A stretch of DNA of 64,000 nt from Polaromonas sp. GTDB lineage: Bacteria; Pseudomonadota; Gammaproteobacteria; Burkholderiales; Burkholderiaceae. The notes below the pieces were generated by a model that did no database searches, was not told the origin of the DNA, and was given only the letters and a program-made list of their open reading frames with translations. How positions within the stretch are numbered: position 1 is the stretch's first letter; each line of letters starts with the position of its first letter. Location of the stretch: assembly GCA_013823505.1 (NCBI GenBank), contig PNMH01000004.1:1-64000 (forward strand), read 5' to 3'. The translations under genes were made by a program, and so were the position numbers. This document shows, one piece after another, positions 1-10,826 of the stretch.

Positions 1-1
1 C

Positions 2-76
2 GGCTGGGAAGGCAAGGACGCCGCCCACAAGGAAATCGTGGACGGCATGGCCGCCTACGAAGCGCAGAAAGGCTGA
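2..76 (+). CDS. C-terminal end of an unidentified protein (truncated by window edge)
   Basis: Only the last 24 codons and a TGA stop at 74-76 lie in the window. The visible tail is hydrophilic and ends in AYEAQKG. The frame is inferred from the stop and from its abutting the convergent bactofilin gene, whose last base is 77. The fragment is too short to assign a family, and I make no functional claim. Confidence 0.5.
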   Translation, partial: GWEGKDAAHKEIVDGMAAYEAQKG

Positions 77-523
77 TCAGCCCGCAGACGGGTCGGGCAA
101 CACGTCGTTCAACACCGGCAGGTTGTCCCCGGGTCTCAGGGTCTTGAACGGGCCTTGCAGACTGGCCCCTTCGTAGAGCTGCATCCGCCGTGCCGAGAGA
201 GAGCCGGTGGAGACACCGCTCCTGGCCACATAAGCCATGCCCTGGCACTCCAGGCTGGTTTCCACCGCGCTGCCACCGGCAGCGCCCAGATGGCCAAACA
301 GGTACAGATCGCCCAGCACGCGGATGCGACCGCGCACCACGGCGCCGGTCCAGATGATCAGTGGTCCGTTGACGCGGATGTGGCCCGAGATTTCACCCTG
401 CACCAGCAGTCCGCCGTTGAACTCCAGTTCGCCGTGCAGTTTGCCGCCCACTGCCACGCGGTTGACCACGTTCATCGCCACCGGGTCGATGGTCAGCGTG
501 TCCTGCGGTGTTTTCAGATCCAT
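77..523 (-). CDS. Bactofilin-family polymer-forming cytoskeletal protein
   Basis: The 148-residue product matches the bactofilin (DUF583) fold: a short disordered N-terminus, then a beta-helix core with repeated G-x-[IVL] turns (GGKLHGELEFNG, GLLVQGEISGH, GPLIIWTGAVVRGRIRV), and a short tail. Members self-assemble into membrane-associated filaments that scaffold cell-wall or polar proteins; the role here is inferred from the family. No signal peptide or membrane segment is visible. The start overlaps the end of the upstream small membrane-protein gene by 10 bases, so the two are probably co-translated and may work together. Confidence 0.85.
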   Translation of the reverse strand: MDLKTPQDTLTIDPVAMNVVNRVAVGGKLHGELEFNGGLLVQGEISGHIRVNGPLIIWTGAVVRGRIRVLGDLYLFGHLGAAGGSAVETSLECQGMAYVARSGVSTGSLSARRMQLYEGASLQGPFKTLRPGDNLPVLNDVLPDPSAG

Positions 524-879
524 GGCCAGCGCTCCGTCCAGGTGGCCGGCAACCAGCCGGAGGTTGGGAGCCAGACGATGGCCCAGAACACCGCACTGCC
601 CAGCACCATCAGCACGCCCATGAGTGCGATGGCCAGGGCGTTGCGCTCGAGCCAGCGTCGCAGGCGTTTGGGCCGGCGCCTGGGTGTCCCAGCGGGTGTG
701 TCGAGGTGGTCCAGCACGGCCCAGCTTCTCCAGCCCTCGCTCAGGCCCACCTCGCCCTTCGCGAGCGACACCTCCAGCCCTTGCGTTGAGCCGTTCGACG
801 GGATTTGCCGGCGTCCCAGCAGCACCGAGAAGGGCGCGCCCACGATGCTGTGGGTGAAGAAGGCGTCGGTTTCGTCCAT
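514..879 (-). CDS. Small single-pass membrane protein upstream of the bactofilin gene
   Basis: The 121-residue product starts at MDETDAFFTH (ATG 877-879). The soluble N-terminal part contains SIVGAPFSVLLGRR and an acidic-to-basic middle. A basic patch (RRRPKRLRRWLERN) is followed by one hydrophobic helix near residues 85-108 and a tryptophan-rich tail. I do not recognise a named family. Its 3' end overlaps the bactofilin start by 10 bases, so it may be a membrane partner or anchor for the filament; that is inference from gene order. The frame stays open upstream to 1152, but that stretch lies opposite the GNAT-like gene and looks like a shadow. Confidence 0.6.
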   Translation of the reverse strand: MDETDAFFTHSIVGAPFSVLLGRRQIPSNGSTQGLEVSLAKGEVGLSEGWRSWAVLDHLDTPAGTPRRRPKRLRRWLERNALAIALMGVLMVLGSAVFWAIVWLPTSGWLPATWTERWPWI

Positions 880-916
880 GGCGACCGAGTTTAGCGAAGC
901 AGCTGGTGATGCCGCG

Positions 917-2131
917 TCACAGTTCCGCGAGGGGCGGGGCCACGTCCCGCACCGCCAGACCGGGCTTGAGTGGATTGCGCTGTGCGAGGTGTTCCATGTA
1001 CTCCCCGATGCCCTGGCTTTCGCGTTCCAGGAACCGCTGGACCGCATCGGCGAACGAAGGGTGGGCCAACCAATGGGCGCTCGTGGTTTTGACGGGGAGC
1101 AGGGCGCGCGCCATCTTGTGTTCACCCTGGGCGCCGCCCTCAAAGCGCACAAACCCGTGTTCGATGCACCAGGCCAGTGGCGCGTAGTAGCACGCCTCGA
1201 AATGCAGGCAATCCACCCGCTCCAGCGCGCCCCAGTAGCGTCCGTAGGCCACGCGGGTCGTGTCGTCGATGCCGATCAGGCTGCAGGCGATCGCATGGCC
1301 TTCGCGCTCAGCCACAAACAGCAGCCAGTGCTGCGGCATGGTCTGCGCCATGCGGCGGAAGAAGTCGCGGTTGAGGTAGGGCGCGTTGCCGTGCTCGAGG
1401 TAGGTGCGTTCGTAACAGCGGTAGAAGAAGTCCCAGTCTGCATCGCTGATGTCGGTGCCGCGCGACCAGCGGAACGTGACGCCGGAGTCAGTGACCTTGC
1501 GCCGTTCCTGGCGGATCTTCTTGCGCTTTTCTTGTTGGAGGCTGGAGAGGAAATGGTCGAAGCTGGTGAAGATCGACGGCGGGCCATCTGCAGAGGCTTC
1601 GTTTTTCCAGTGGAACTGCACCGTGTGGCGCAGCATCATGCCGGCGTCTTCGCAAGCCTTCACGTCTTGAGCTTGTGCGAAGAGCAGGTGGACCGAGGAC
1701 AGGTCTTCGTCACGCACCCGCTGGATCAACGCTGTCACCAAGGCGGTGCGGGCCGCTGCATCGCGCGCGAGCAGCCGCGCCCCCGGTACGGGTGTGAACG
1801 GCACCGCCACCAGCGCCTTGGGGTAGTAGTCCAGCCCGTGCTGCCCGTAAGCGTTGGCCCAGGCCCAGTCGAACACGTACTCGCCGTACGAGTTGTTCTT
1901 GAGGTACATGGGGCACGCGGCCTGCAATTCGTCGCCACGCCACAGCGTCACGAACTGCGCTTGCCAGCCCGCGCGGGGTCGCGCGCTGCCGCTCTCGTGC
2001 ATGGCGACCAGGTATTCGTGGCGCATGAACGGGCTGGGGTCGGACTCCTGCGCCAGCAGGGCGTTCCATGCGGACTCTGCGATCTGCGACGGGGACGAAA
2101 AGACCCGGGTGACATAATCGATTTCACCCAC
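917..2131 (-). CDS. FemAB-like / GNAT-fold acyltransferase (DUF482, PF04339 type)
   Basis: The product is about 404 residues. It carries the family hallmarks: HEYLVAMHESGSA near the N-terminus, CPMYLKNNSYGEYVFDWAWANAY, a basic QQEKRKKIRQERRKV segment, FFYRCYERTYLEHGNAPYL, and a C-terminal FEGGAQGEHKMARALLPV. Members are GNAT-fold proteins related to FemABX peptidyl transferases; the substrate is not known to me. I chose the GTG at 2129-2131 because a GGAG lies 6 bases upstream (2138-2141) and the conserved region begins soon after. An in-frame ATG at 2173 would add 14 residues and is the alternative. It is divergent from nadE. Confidence 0.8.
   Translation of the reverse strand: MGEIDYVTRVFSSPSQIAESAWNALLAQESDPSPFMRHEYLVAMHESGSARPRAGWQAQFVTLWRGDELQAACPMYLKNNSYGEYVFDWAWANAYGQHGLDYYPKALVAVPFTPVPGARLLARDAAARTALVTALIQRVRDEDLSSVHLLFAQAQDVKACEDAGMMLRHTVQFHWKNEASADGPPSIFTSFDHFLSSLQQEKRKKIRQERRKVTDSGVTFRWSRGTDISDADWDFFYRCYERTYLEHGNAPYLNRDFFRRMAQTMPQHWLLFVAEREGHAIACSLIGIDDTTRVAYGRYWGALERVDCLHFEACYYAPLAWCIEHGFVRFEGGAQGEHKMARALLPVKTTSAHWLAHPSFADAVQRFLERESQGIGEYMEHLAQRNPLKPGLAVRDVAPPLAEL
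2110..2118 (+). promoter_or_regulatory. Candidate extended -10 promoter for nadE
   Basis: TGACATAAT reads as an extended -10 (TGn followed by CATAAT, five of six matches). It lies about 70 bases before the nadE ATG, just inside the 5' end of the divergent gene. I see no convincing -35. Confidence 0.35.
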
Positions 2132-2187
2132 CTGCGGCTCCGTCAAACAGCGAGCCCAAGGCCCATTTCGCAACGTTTTCAGACCCC

Positions 2188-3878
2188 ATGACTCTTTCCA
2201 TTTGCGTGGCCCAGCTCAACTTTGTGGTGGGCGACATGGCGGGCAACGCCCGGAAGATGATCGATGCCGCCGAAAAGGCCCACGCTCGCGGCGTGAACCT
2301 GCTGCTCACGCCCGAACTCGCCCTGTGCGGCTACGCCGCTGAAGACCTGTACCTGCGCCCCGCGTTCATCGATGCCTGTGATGATGCCCTCAAAGTGGTG
2401 GCGGCCGGCACCGCCCACCTCAAAGGCCTGCACATCGTGGTGGGACATCCGGCCCGTCCCGGGCAGGCCGTTGGCCAGCGGCGCGAACGCAGCGTGTCGG
2501 TGGCCCACCTGCACAACGCCGCCAGCGTGCTGCACGCCGGGTTGGTGACGCACACCTACGCCAAACGCGAGCTCCCCAACTACCAGGTGTTCGACGAGCG
2601 CCGTTACTTCGTGCCGGGCCATGACACCTGCGTGTTCGACGTGACCGGCAACGACGGCCAGCGCGTGCGCGTGGGCCTGCTGATCTGCGAAGACGCCTGG
2701 TTCGACGCACCCGCAGCGGACGCGAAAGCGGCCGGTGCCGAGCTGCTGGCGGTCATCAACGCTTCACCGTTTCACGCCGGCAAGGGCGGCGACCGCGAAG
2801 CCGCCATGCGTTTGCGCTGCCAGGCCACCGAGCTGCCCCTGGTGTACGCGCACCTCGTGGGCGGTCAGGACGAGATCGTGTTCGAAGGCCGCAGCTTCGT
2901 GCTGGCGGCCGACGGTGCGCTGGTGGGGCGCGCGGTGAGTTTTGAGGAGTCCTTGTTCGACGCCGCCTTCACACGCCAGGGACCGGGTTGGCAAATCACC
3001 GCCGAGACCGACCGCGCACACAGCCCCGAGGCCGATCTCTGGCATGCGCTGGTGCTGGGTGTTCGCGACTACCTGGGCAAAAACGGGTTCCCAGGCGCGA
3101 TCTTGGGCTTGTCGGGCGGTATCGACTCGGCGCTGGTGCTGGCCATCGCGGTGGACGCGTTGGGCAAGGACCGTGTGCGCACGGTGATGATGCCCTCGCC
3201 CTACACAGCCGACATCTCCTGGATCGACGCGCGCGACATGGCCGCGCGCCTGGGCGTGCGCTACGACGAGATCGGCATCGCGCCGCAGTTCGAGGCCTTC
3301 AAGGCCAGCCTGGCCAGCGAATTCGCGGGCCTGCCCGAAGACACGACCGAAGAGAACCTGCAGGCGCGCATCCGCGGCACGCTGCTCATGGCCTTGTCCA
3401 ACAAGTTCGGCAGCATCGTGCTGACCACGGGCAACAAGAGCGAGATGGCCACCGGCTATTGCACGCTGTACGGTGACATGGCGGGTGGCTTCGCGGTGAT
3501 CAAGGACGTGGCCAAGACCATGGTCTTCAAGCTGGCCCGCTGGCGCAATGCGCACGACCCGTATGGCACGGGCGCCAACCCGATTCCAGAGCGGATCATC
3601 GTGCGCCCGCCGAGTGCCGAGCTGCGCCCCGACCAGAAAGACCAGGACAGCCTGCCGCCGTATGAGGTGCTCGACGCGATCATCGAGCGCTACATGGAAA
3701 ACGACCAGAGCCCCGACAGCATCGTGGCGGCCGGGTTTGACCGCGCCGACGTCGACAAGGTGGTGCGGCTGATCCGCATCAACGAGTACAAGCGCCGCCA
3801 GGCCCCGGTGGGCATCCGCGTGACCCACCGCAGTTTCGGCAAGGACTGGCGCTACCCCATCACGAGCAAATACCGGGC

Positions 3879-3882
<4 letters not shown>
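2188..3882 (+). CDS. nadE: Glutamine-dependent NAD+ synthetase
   Basis: The 564-residue enzyme makes NAD+ from deamido-NAD+, ATP and glutamine. The N-terminal half is a nitrilase-type glutaminase with the Glu in LLLTPELALCGY, the Lys in TYAKRELPNYQVFDERRYF and the nucleophile Cys167 in LLICEDAWF. The C-terminal synthetase has the ATP-pyrophosphatase loop LSGGIDSAL at about residue 309, TTGNKSEMATGYCTLYGDMAGG and the late RRQAPVGIRVT. Length fits the two-domain type that uses glutamine rather than free ammonia. The 3' end overlaps the convergent asparaginase gene by 4 bases. Confidence 0.96.
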
Positions 3883-5345
<1,463 letters not shown>

Positions 5346-5358
5346 GACGGTCGATGCT

Positions 5359-5946
5359 CTAGATGGCTTCGATGCGGGCTTCCGGCGCCATGCCGGCCGC
5401 CTGCACGAGTTCGGGCAACAGCTCGTGAACATCGCTGCCGACGCGGATCAGTTCCATCTGGGTGCCGTTCATGAACTGCTGCTCGACCCCGGTGCGCATG
5501 AAGGCCATCAATCCGTCGTAGTAGCCCGCCACGTTGAGCAGGCCGACCGGCTTGTCGTGGTAGCCCAACTGGCGCCAGGTCCAGACCTCGAAAAATTCCT
5601 CAAACGTGCCAATGCCGCCAGGAAGCGCGAGGAAGGCGTCGGCCTTGTCGGCCATCATCCGTTTGCGTTCGTGCATGTTGTCCACCACGTGCAGCTCGGT
5701 GCAACCTTGGTGCGCCCACTCCCGCTCCACCAGCGCTTTCGGAATGATGCCGATCGCTTGACCGCCTGCGGCCATGGTGGCGTCGGCCATGATGCCCATC
5801 AGGCCGTTGCGGCCTCCGCCGTACACCAGCTGACCGCCGTGTTCGCCAATCCACTGGCCGACGGCGCGCGCCGTTTCAGCGAAGGCGGGTGTCGCCCCGG
5901 GGCGGGAGCCGCAATACACACAGAGCGAAAAGGCTGGAGCTGTCAT
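5359..5946 (-). CDS. LOG-family protein (TIGR00730), probable nucleoside 5'-monophosphate phosphoribohydrolase
   Basis: The 195-residue product has the N-terminal FSLCVYCGSRPGATPAF, VYGGGRNGLMGIMADA for nucleotide binding, and the diagnostic ALPGGIGTFEEFFEVWTWRQLG (PGGxGTxxE). Members once labelled lysine decarboxylase are now known to release the free base from nucleoside monophosphates, including cytokinins. It is the last gene of a minus-strand run RDD - dgkA - LOG, 16 bases after dgkA. Confidence 0.88.
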   Translation of the reverse strand: MTAPAFSLCVYCGSRPGATPAFAETARAVGQWIGEHGGQLVYGGGRNGLMGIMADATMAAGGQAIGIIPKALVEREWAHQGCTELHVVDNMHERKRMMADKADAFLALPGGIGTFEEFFEVWTWRQLGYHDKPVGLLNVAGYYDGLMAFMRTGVEQQFMNGTQMELIRVGSDVHELLPELVQAAGMAPEARIEAI

Positions 5947-5962
5947 GAGAGGTGTTGAGTGA

Positions 5963-6361
5963 TCAGGCCCAGCGGGCCCAGGCAGCCGCCAGCCAGATGC
6001 CTAAGCACAGCACGAGGCTGAGCAAAACGGCGGCGCTGCCCATGTCTTTGGCGCGTTTGGACAAGTCGTGCCATTCGGGGCCGATGCGGTCGATGGCGGT
6101 CTCGATGCCGGTGTTGAGCAACTCGACCATCATGACCAGCATCACCGAACCTGCGAGCAGGGCGGTTTCCACCCAGGTCTGTCCGAGCCAGAAAGCCAGC
6201 GGGATCATGACGATGGCCGCGAGGGCTTCCTGGCGAAACGCGGTCTCGCCCCAGCCTGAACGCAAGCCAGCCACCGAATAGCCGAAGGCGTGCCACATGC
6301 GGGAGGCGCCCGTGCGCAGCTTTTGGGCGTTCACCGGTTCGCGGTCTTGATCAAGGCTCAT
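5963..6361 (-). CDS. dgkA: Diacylglycerol kinase (prokaryotic DgkA type)
   Basis: The 132-residue inner-membrane enzyme phosphorylates diacylglycerol to phosphatidic acid. The family signature is clear in ELLNTGIETAIDRIGPEWHDLSKRAKDMGSAAVLL, containing the catalytic Glu and the Asn/Glu/Lys/Asp network. There are three hydrophobic helices, as expected. It follows the RDD gene by 3 bases. Confidence 0.93.
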   Translation of the reverse strand: MSLDQDREPVNAQKLRTGASRMWHAFGYSVAGLRSGWGETAFRQEALAAIVMIPLAFWLGQTWVETALLAGSVMLVMMVELLNTGIETAIDRIGPEWHDLSKRAKDMGSAAVLLSLVLCLGIWLAAAWARWA

Positions 6362-6364
6362 GTT

Positions 6365-6952
6365 TCAGCTCCACCAGCGCCGGGGCTTGCTGGTGTCTTC
6401 CACCGGCTTGAAATGAACCAGGCGGGTTCCCGCCAGGGCGTCGTGGAGGAACTGGCGCTGGGCATGAAAACGCGAGAGCAACGCCCAGACCACGACCCAA
6501 CCCACCAGCAGCACCGAGAGTTGCTGCCCCGACAGGTGCAGCAGACCCGACACAGCCAGCGGGGGCAGCAGCCACAGCCAAGACAGCACGTAGCGCCAGA
6601 GCGCGCGGCCCTGTGTCAAGGCCTGACCGTGGCGATCCACCACACGGATGTGCCAGGTCTTCATGGCCAGCGTCTGGCCCTTGGCCCAGAACCAGCCGAA
6701 ATAGATGCCGAAGGCCACGAAAACCAGAGCCTGCTGCAGGTACCGGTTGTCCAGCGCGTTGCCCGATTCAGTGAACGAAGAGAGCACGTAACTGGTGGTG
6801 AACAGCACGCCAACGAGGAACACCACGCCGAACATCAGGGTGCCCTCGTACAGCCAGCAAGCCATGCGGCGGCGTAGAGAAGGTGCCATCAAGTCGATGT
6901 GGTCGCCCGCTGGGGTGGAGGCGTTGGAGGGTGAAGAGAGGGAGGCAGACAT
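6365..6952 (-). CDS. RDD-family membrane protein
   Basis: The 195-residue product starts at MSASLSSPSNAS (ATG 6950-6952). It contains PSLRRRMACWLYEG, the RDD-type first-helix motif with R and D/E residues, followed by several hydrophobic helices (GVVFLVGVLFTTSYVL, YLQQALVFVAFGIYFGWFW) and the typical KTWHIRVVDRHGQ and LHDALAGTRLV. Function of RDD proteins is largely unknown; some act in transport. First gene of the RDD - dgkA - LOG run and divergent from ilvB. Confidence 0.85.
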   Translation of the reverse strand: MSASLSSPSNASTPAGDHIDLMAPSLRRRMACWLYEGTLMFGVVFLVGVLFTTSYVLSSFTESGNALDNRYLQQALVFVAFGIYFGWFWAKGQTLAMKTWHIRVVDRHGQALTQGRALWRYVLSWLWLLPPLAVSGLLHLSGQQLSVLLVGWVVVWALLSRFHAQRQFLHDALAGTRLVHFKPVEDTSKPRRWWS

Positions 6953-7049
6953 GCTTGAACAAGAGCTCGGCCCACAGGGAGCCAGTGGCATGGATTGTCT
7001 CATTGCTGCCAAGACGCCTGCTTTTCGAGGGCGTTGCACCGATGGGTGC

Positions 7050-7079
7050 TTGGAGGGACTTGTGTTGCAGTGCGATAAT
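7050..7079 (+). promoter_or_regulatory. Candidate promoter of the ilvBHC operon
   Basis: TTGGAG (7050-7055) and GATAAT (7074-7079) are 18 bases apart, and TGC directly before the -10 makes an extended -10. Transcription would start near 7086, leaving about 148 bases of untranslated leader before ilvB. I looked there for a branched-chain-rich leader peptide and a terminator and found neither. Confidence 0.5.
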
Positions 7080-7233
7080 GCTCGCTGCACTTCAAAACAC
7101 GGCAAACGGATCAGGGTCCGGCGGGGTATGTGCCCGCTCATGGCCACTGGTCTCAAGTCTCGACACCGCCCCACAAGGGTTGGTCAAGAGGCACCCAAGG
7201 TATTTCGTCAGAGAAATTCTCGAAAGGTTCATC

Positions 7234-9009
7234 ATGGAAATCAACAAGGCCGAACTGGCCTCGGCCGCTGCCGCCACCGGCACAGCCACCCAAGAACTCC
7301 GCGGCGCAGAAATCCTCGTCAAGGCCCTCCAGGCCGAAGGCGTCAAGTACATCTGGGGTTATCCCGGCGGTGCTGTTCTGCACATCTACGACGCGTTCTA
7401 CAAACAAGACACCATCCAGCACGTGCTGGTGCGCCATGAGCAGGCGGCTGTGCACGCGGCCGACGGTTATGCGCGTGCCACGGGCGATGTGGGCGTGGCG
7501 CTCGTCACCTCCGGTCCCGGCGTGACCAATGCCATCACCGGCATTGCCACCGCGTACATGGACAGCATCCCCATGGTGATCGTCACCGGCCAGGTGCCCA
7601 CGGCCGCGATCGGCCTGGACGCTTTCCAGGAATGCGACACCGTCGGCATCACGCGCCCCATCGTCAAGCACAACTTCCTGGTGAAGGATGCGCGCGACAT
7701 GGCCATGGTGATGAAAAAGGCCTTTCACATCGCGCGCAGCGGCCGACCAGGTCCTGTGGTGGTGGACATCCCGAAAGACGTGTCTTTCAACAAAGTGCCT
7801 TACACCGGCTACCCCGAGTCGGTCGAGATGCGCTCGTACAATCCGGTGCGCAAGGGCCACGGGGGTCAGATCCGCAAGGCGCTTCAGCTGTTGTTGGCGG
7901 CCAAGCGCCCCTACATTTACACGGGTGGTGGCGTCTTGCTGAGCAACGCCACGGAAGAACTGCGCACCTTGGTGAACATGCTGGGTTACCCCGTCACCAA
8001 CACGCTGATGGGCCTGGGCGCCTACCCGGCGTCGGACCGCAAGTTCCTCGGCATGCTGGGCATGCACGGCACGATCGAAGCCAACAACGCGATGCAGAAC
8101 TGCGACGTGCTGCTGGCCGTGGGCGCGCGTTTTGACGACCGCGTGATCGGCAATCCCAAGCACTTTGCGCAGAACGAACGCAAGATCATCCACATCGACA
8201 TCGACCCGTCGAGCATCTCCAAACGCGTCAAGGTGGATGTGCCGATCGTGGGCGACGTCAAGGACGTGCTGACCGAGCTCATCAACATGGTGCGCGAGAG
8301 CGCCACCAAGCCCGATGGCAAGGCGCTGTCTGCGTGGTGGGACACCATCGAAACCTGGCGCTCCAAGGACTGCCTGAAGTACGACCGCGGCAACACCGAC
8401 GTGATCAAGCCGCAGTACGTGGTGGAAACGCTCTGGAACATGACCAAGGACGCCGACACGTATGTGACGTCGGACGTGGGCCAGCACCAGATGTGGGCTG
8501 CGCAGTACTACCGCTTTGACGAGCCGCGCCGTTGGATCAACTCGGGCGGCTTGGGCACCATGGGTGTGGGCATTCCCTACGCCATGGGCATCAAGCTGGC
8601 CAAGCCCGACAGCGAGGTGTTCTGCGTGACCGGCGAAGGCTCGGTGCAGATGTGCATCCAGGAGCTCTCCACCTGCCTGCAGTACAACACCCCGATCAAG
8701 ATCGTGGCGTTGAACAACCGATACCTGGGCATGGTGCGCCAGTGGCAGGAGATCGACTACGAAGGTCGCTACAGCCACAGCTACATGGATGCATTGCCCA
8801 ACTTCGTGAAGCTCGCCGAGGCTTATGGCCACGTCGGCATGCTGATCGAGCGTCCGCAGGATGTGGAAGGCGCTCTCCGCGAGGCGCGCAAGCTCAAGGA
8901 CCGTACTGTGTTCATGGACTTCCGCACCGACCCCACCGAGAACGTCTTCCCCATGGTCAAGGCCGGCAAGGGCATCACCGAGATGCTGCTGGGTTCCGAA
9001 GACCTCTGA
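7234..9009 (+). CDS. ilvB: Acetolactate synthase, catalytic subunit
   Basis: The 591-residue thiamine-diphosphate enzyme condenses pyruvate with pyruvate or 2-oxobutyrate, the first common step to valine, leucine and isoleucine. Visible features are AEGVKYIWGYPGGAVLHIYDA, the catalytic Glu in HEQAAVHAADGYARATG, GPGVTNAITGIATAYMDSIPMV, the FAD/ThDP middle domain, and the C-terminal GEGSVQMCIQELSTCLQYNTPIKIVALNN metal-binding segment. The ATG 7234-7236 follows GAAAGG. The frame is open upstream to beyond 6900, but the likely promoter lies inside that stretch, so I keep this start. Confidence 0.96.
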   Translation: MEINKAELASAAAATGTATQELRGAEILVKALQAEGVKYIWGYPGGAVLHIYDAFYKQDTIQHVLVRHEQAAVHAADGYARATGDVGVALVTSGPGVTNAITGIATAYMDSIPMVIVTGQVPTAAIGLDAFQECDTVGITRPIVKHNFLVKDARDMAMVMKKAFHIARSGRPGPVVVDIPKDVSFNKVPYTGYPESVEMRSYNPVRKGHGGQIRKALQLLLAAKRPYIYTGGGVLLSNATEELRTLVNMLGYPVTNTLMGLGAYPASDRKFLGMLGMHGTIEANNAMQNCDVLLAVGARFDDRVIGNPKHFAQNERKIIHIDIDPSSISKRVKVDVPIVGDVKDVLTELINMVRESATKPDGKALSAWWDTIETWRSKDCLKYDRGNTDVIKPQYVVETLWNMTKDADTYVTSDVGQHQMWAAQYYRFDEPRRWINSGGLGTMGVGIPYAMGIKLAKPDSEVFCVTGEGSVQMCIQELSTCLQYNTPIKIVALNNRYLGMVRQWQEIDYEGRYSHSYMDALPNFVKLAEAYGHVGMLIERPQDVEGALREARKLKDRTVFMDFRTDPTENVFPMVKAGKGITEMLLGSEDL

Positions 9010-9017
9010 TCCCCCGC

Positions 9018-9094
9018 GAAGCAACGGCGCGCCGTTGCTTCATCCCCTCAGACGAATCTATTGCCCGCCAAGCCCGCGCATTACCGTGCGCGGG
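9018..9094 (+). promoter_or_regulatory. Tandem hairpins in the ilvB-ilvH spacer
   Basis: Nine bases after the ilvB stop, 9018-9041 is a perfect 24-base palindrome with arms GAAGCAACGGCG / CGCCGTTGCTTC. A second hairpin follows, CCCGCGCA (9073-9080), six-base loop, TGCGCGGG (9087-9094). Neither is followed by a T run, so they are not ordinary terminators. They may stabilise or process the mRNA, or set the IlvB:IlvH ratio. Confidence 0.7.
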
Positions 9095-9121
9095 GGAGGG
9101 CGGCGAAAAGAGGAATCGAAC

Positions 9122-9613
9122 ATGAAACACATCATCGCTGTCTTGCTGGAAAACGAACCCGGGGCTCTTTCCCGCGTGGTCGGCCTGTTCTCTGCCCGTG
9201 GGTACAACATCGAGTCGCTCACCGTGGCGCCGACCGAAGACCCCAGCCTGTCCCGCATGACGATCCAGACCACCGGGTCGGACGACGTCATCGAGCAGAT
9301 CACCAAACACCTCAACCGCCTGATCGAAGTCGTCAAGGTGGTGGACCTCACCGAGGGCTCCTACACCGAGCGCGAGCTCATGATGGTGAAGGTGCGCGCG
9401 GTGGGCAAGGAGCGCGAAGAGATGAAGCGCATGGCCGACATTTTCCGCGGCCGCATCATCGATGTGACCGAGAAGAGCTACACCATCGAGCTCACCGGCG
9501 ACCAGACCAAGAACGATGCGTTCCTGGAAGCCATCGACCGCTCCGCCATCCTCGAGACGGTGCGCACCGGTGCCAGCGGCATCGGGCGTGGCGAGCGCAT
9601 CCTGCGCGTGTAA
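9122..9613 (+). CDS. ilvH: Acetolactate synthase, regulatory (small) subunit
   Basis: The 163-residue subunit begins MKHIIAVLLENEPGALSRVVGLFSARGYNIESLTV, a classic ACT domain that binds valine for feedback inhibition, followed by the C-terminal domain (ELMMVKVRAVGKEREEMKRMADIFRGRIIDV). Length is typical of the short IlvH/IlvN type. An AGAGGA precedes the ATG at 9122. It is separated from ilvB by 112 bases that contain two strong hairpins. Confidence 0.95.
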   Translation: MKHIIAVLLENEPGALSRVVGLFSARGYNIESLTVAPTEDPSLSRMTIQTTGSDDVIEQITKHLNRLIEVVKVVDLTEGSYTERELMMVKVRAVGKEREEMKRMADIFRGRIIDVTEKSYTIELTGDQTKNDAFLEAIDRSAILETVRTGASGIGRGERILRV

Positions 9614-10684
<1,071 letters not shown>

Positions 10685-10692
10685 CGCACCGT

Positions 10693-10747
10693 CGCTCGCA
10701 TTTGCGAGCGGCCCTCCCAAAGGCCACTTCGGTGGCCTTTGTCGTTT
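10693..10747 (+). terminator. Double hairpin terminator after ilvC
   Basis: The first hairpin is CGCTCGCA / TGCGAGCG (10693-10710). The second is AAAGGCCAC, UUCG tetraloop, GTGGCCTTT (10719-10740), followed by GTCGTTTCTG. The second looks like an intrinsic terminator with a weak T tract and probably ends the ilvBHC transcript. Confidence 0.75.
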
Positions 10748-10826
10748 CTGCCCGCAGTGTCCCTGCCTTACACTGCAACTTTGCACCATGCGAGGGTGTC
10801 CTCGGGCATCCTTTCAAACACACCTC

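Noticed and set aside
6953..7233. In-frame N-terminal extension of ilvB, or a branched-chain-rich leader peptide with attenuator
   Set aside because: The probable promoter lies within this stretch, the translated sequence does not resemble IlvB N-termini, and no Leu/Ile/Val-rich short frame or terminator is present.
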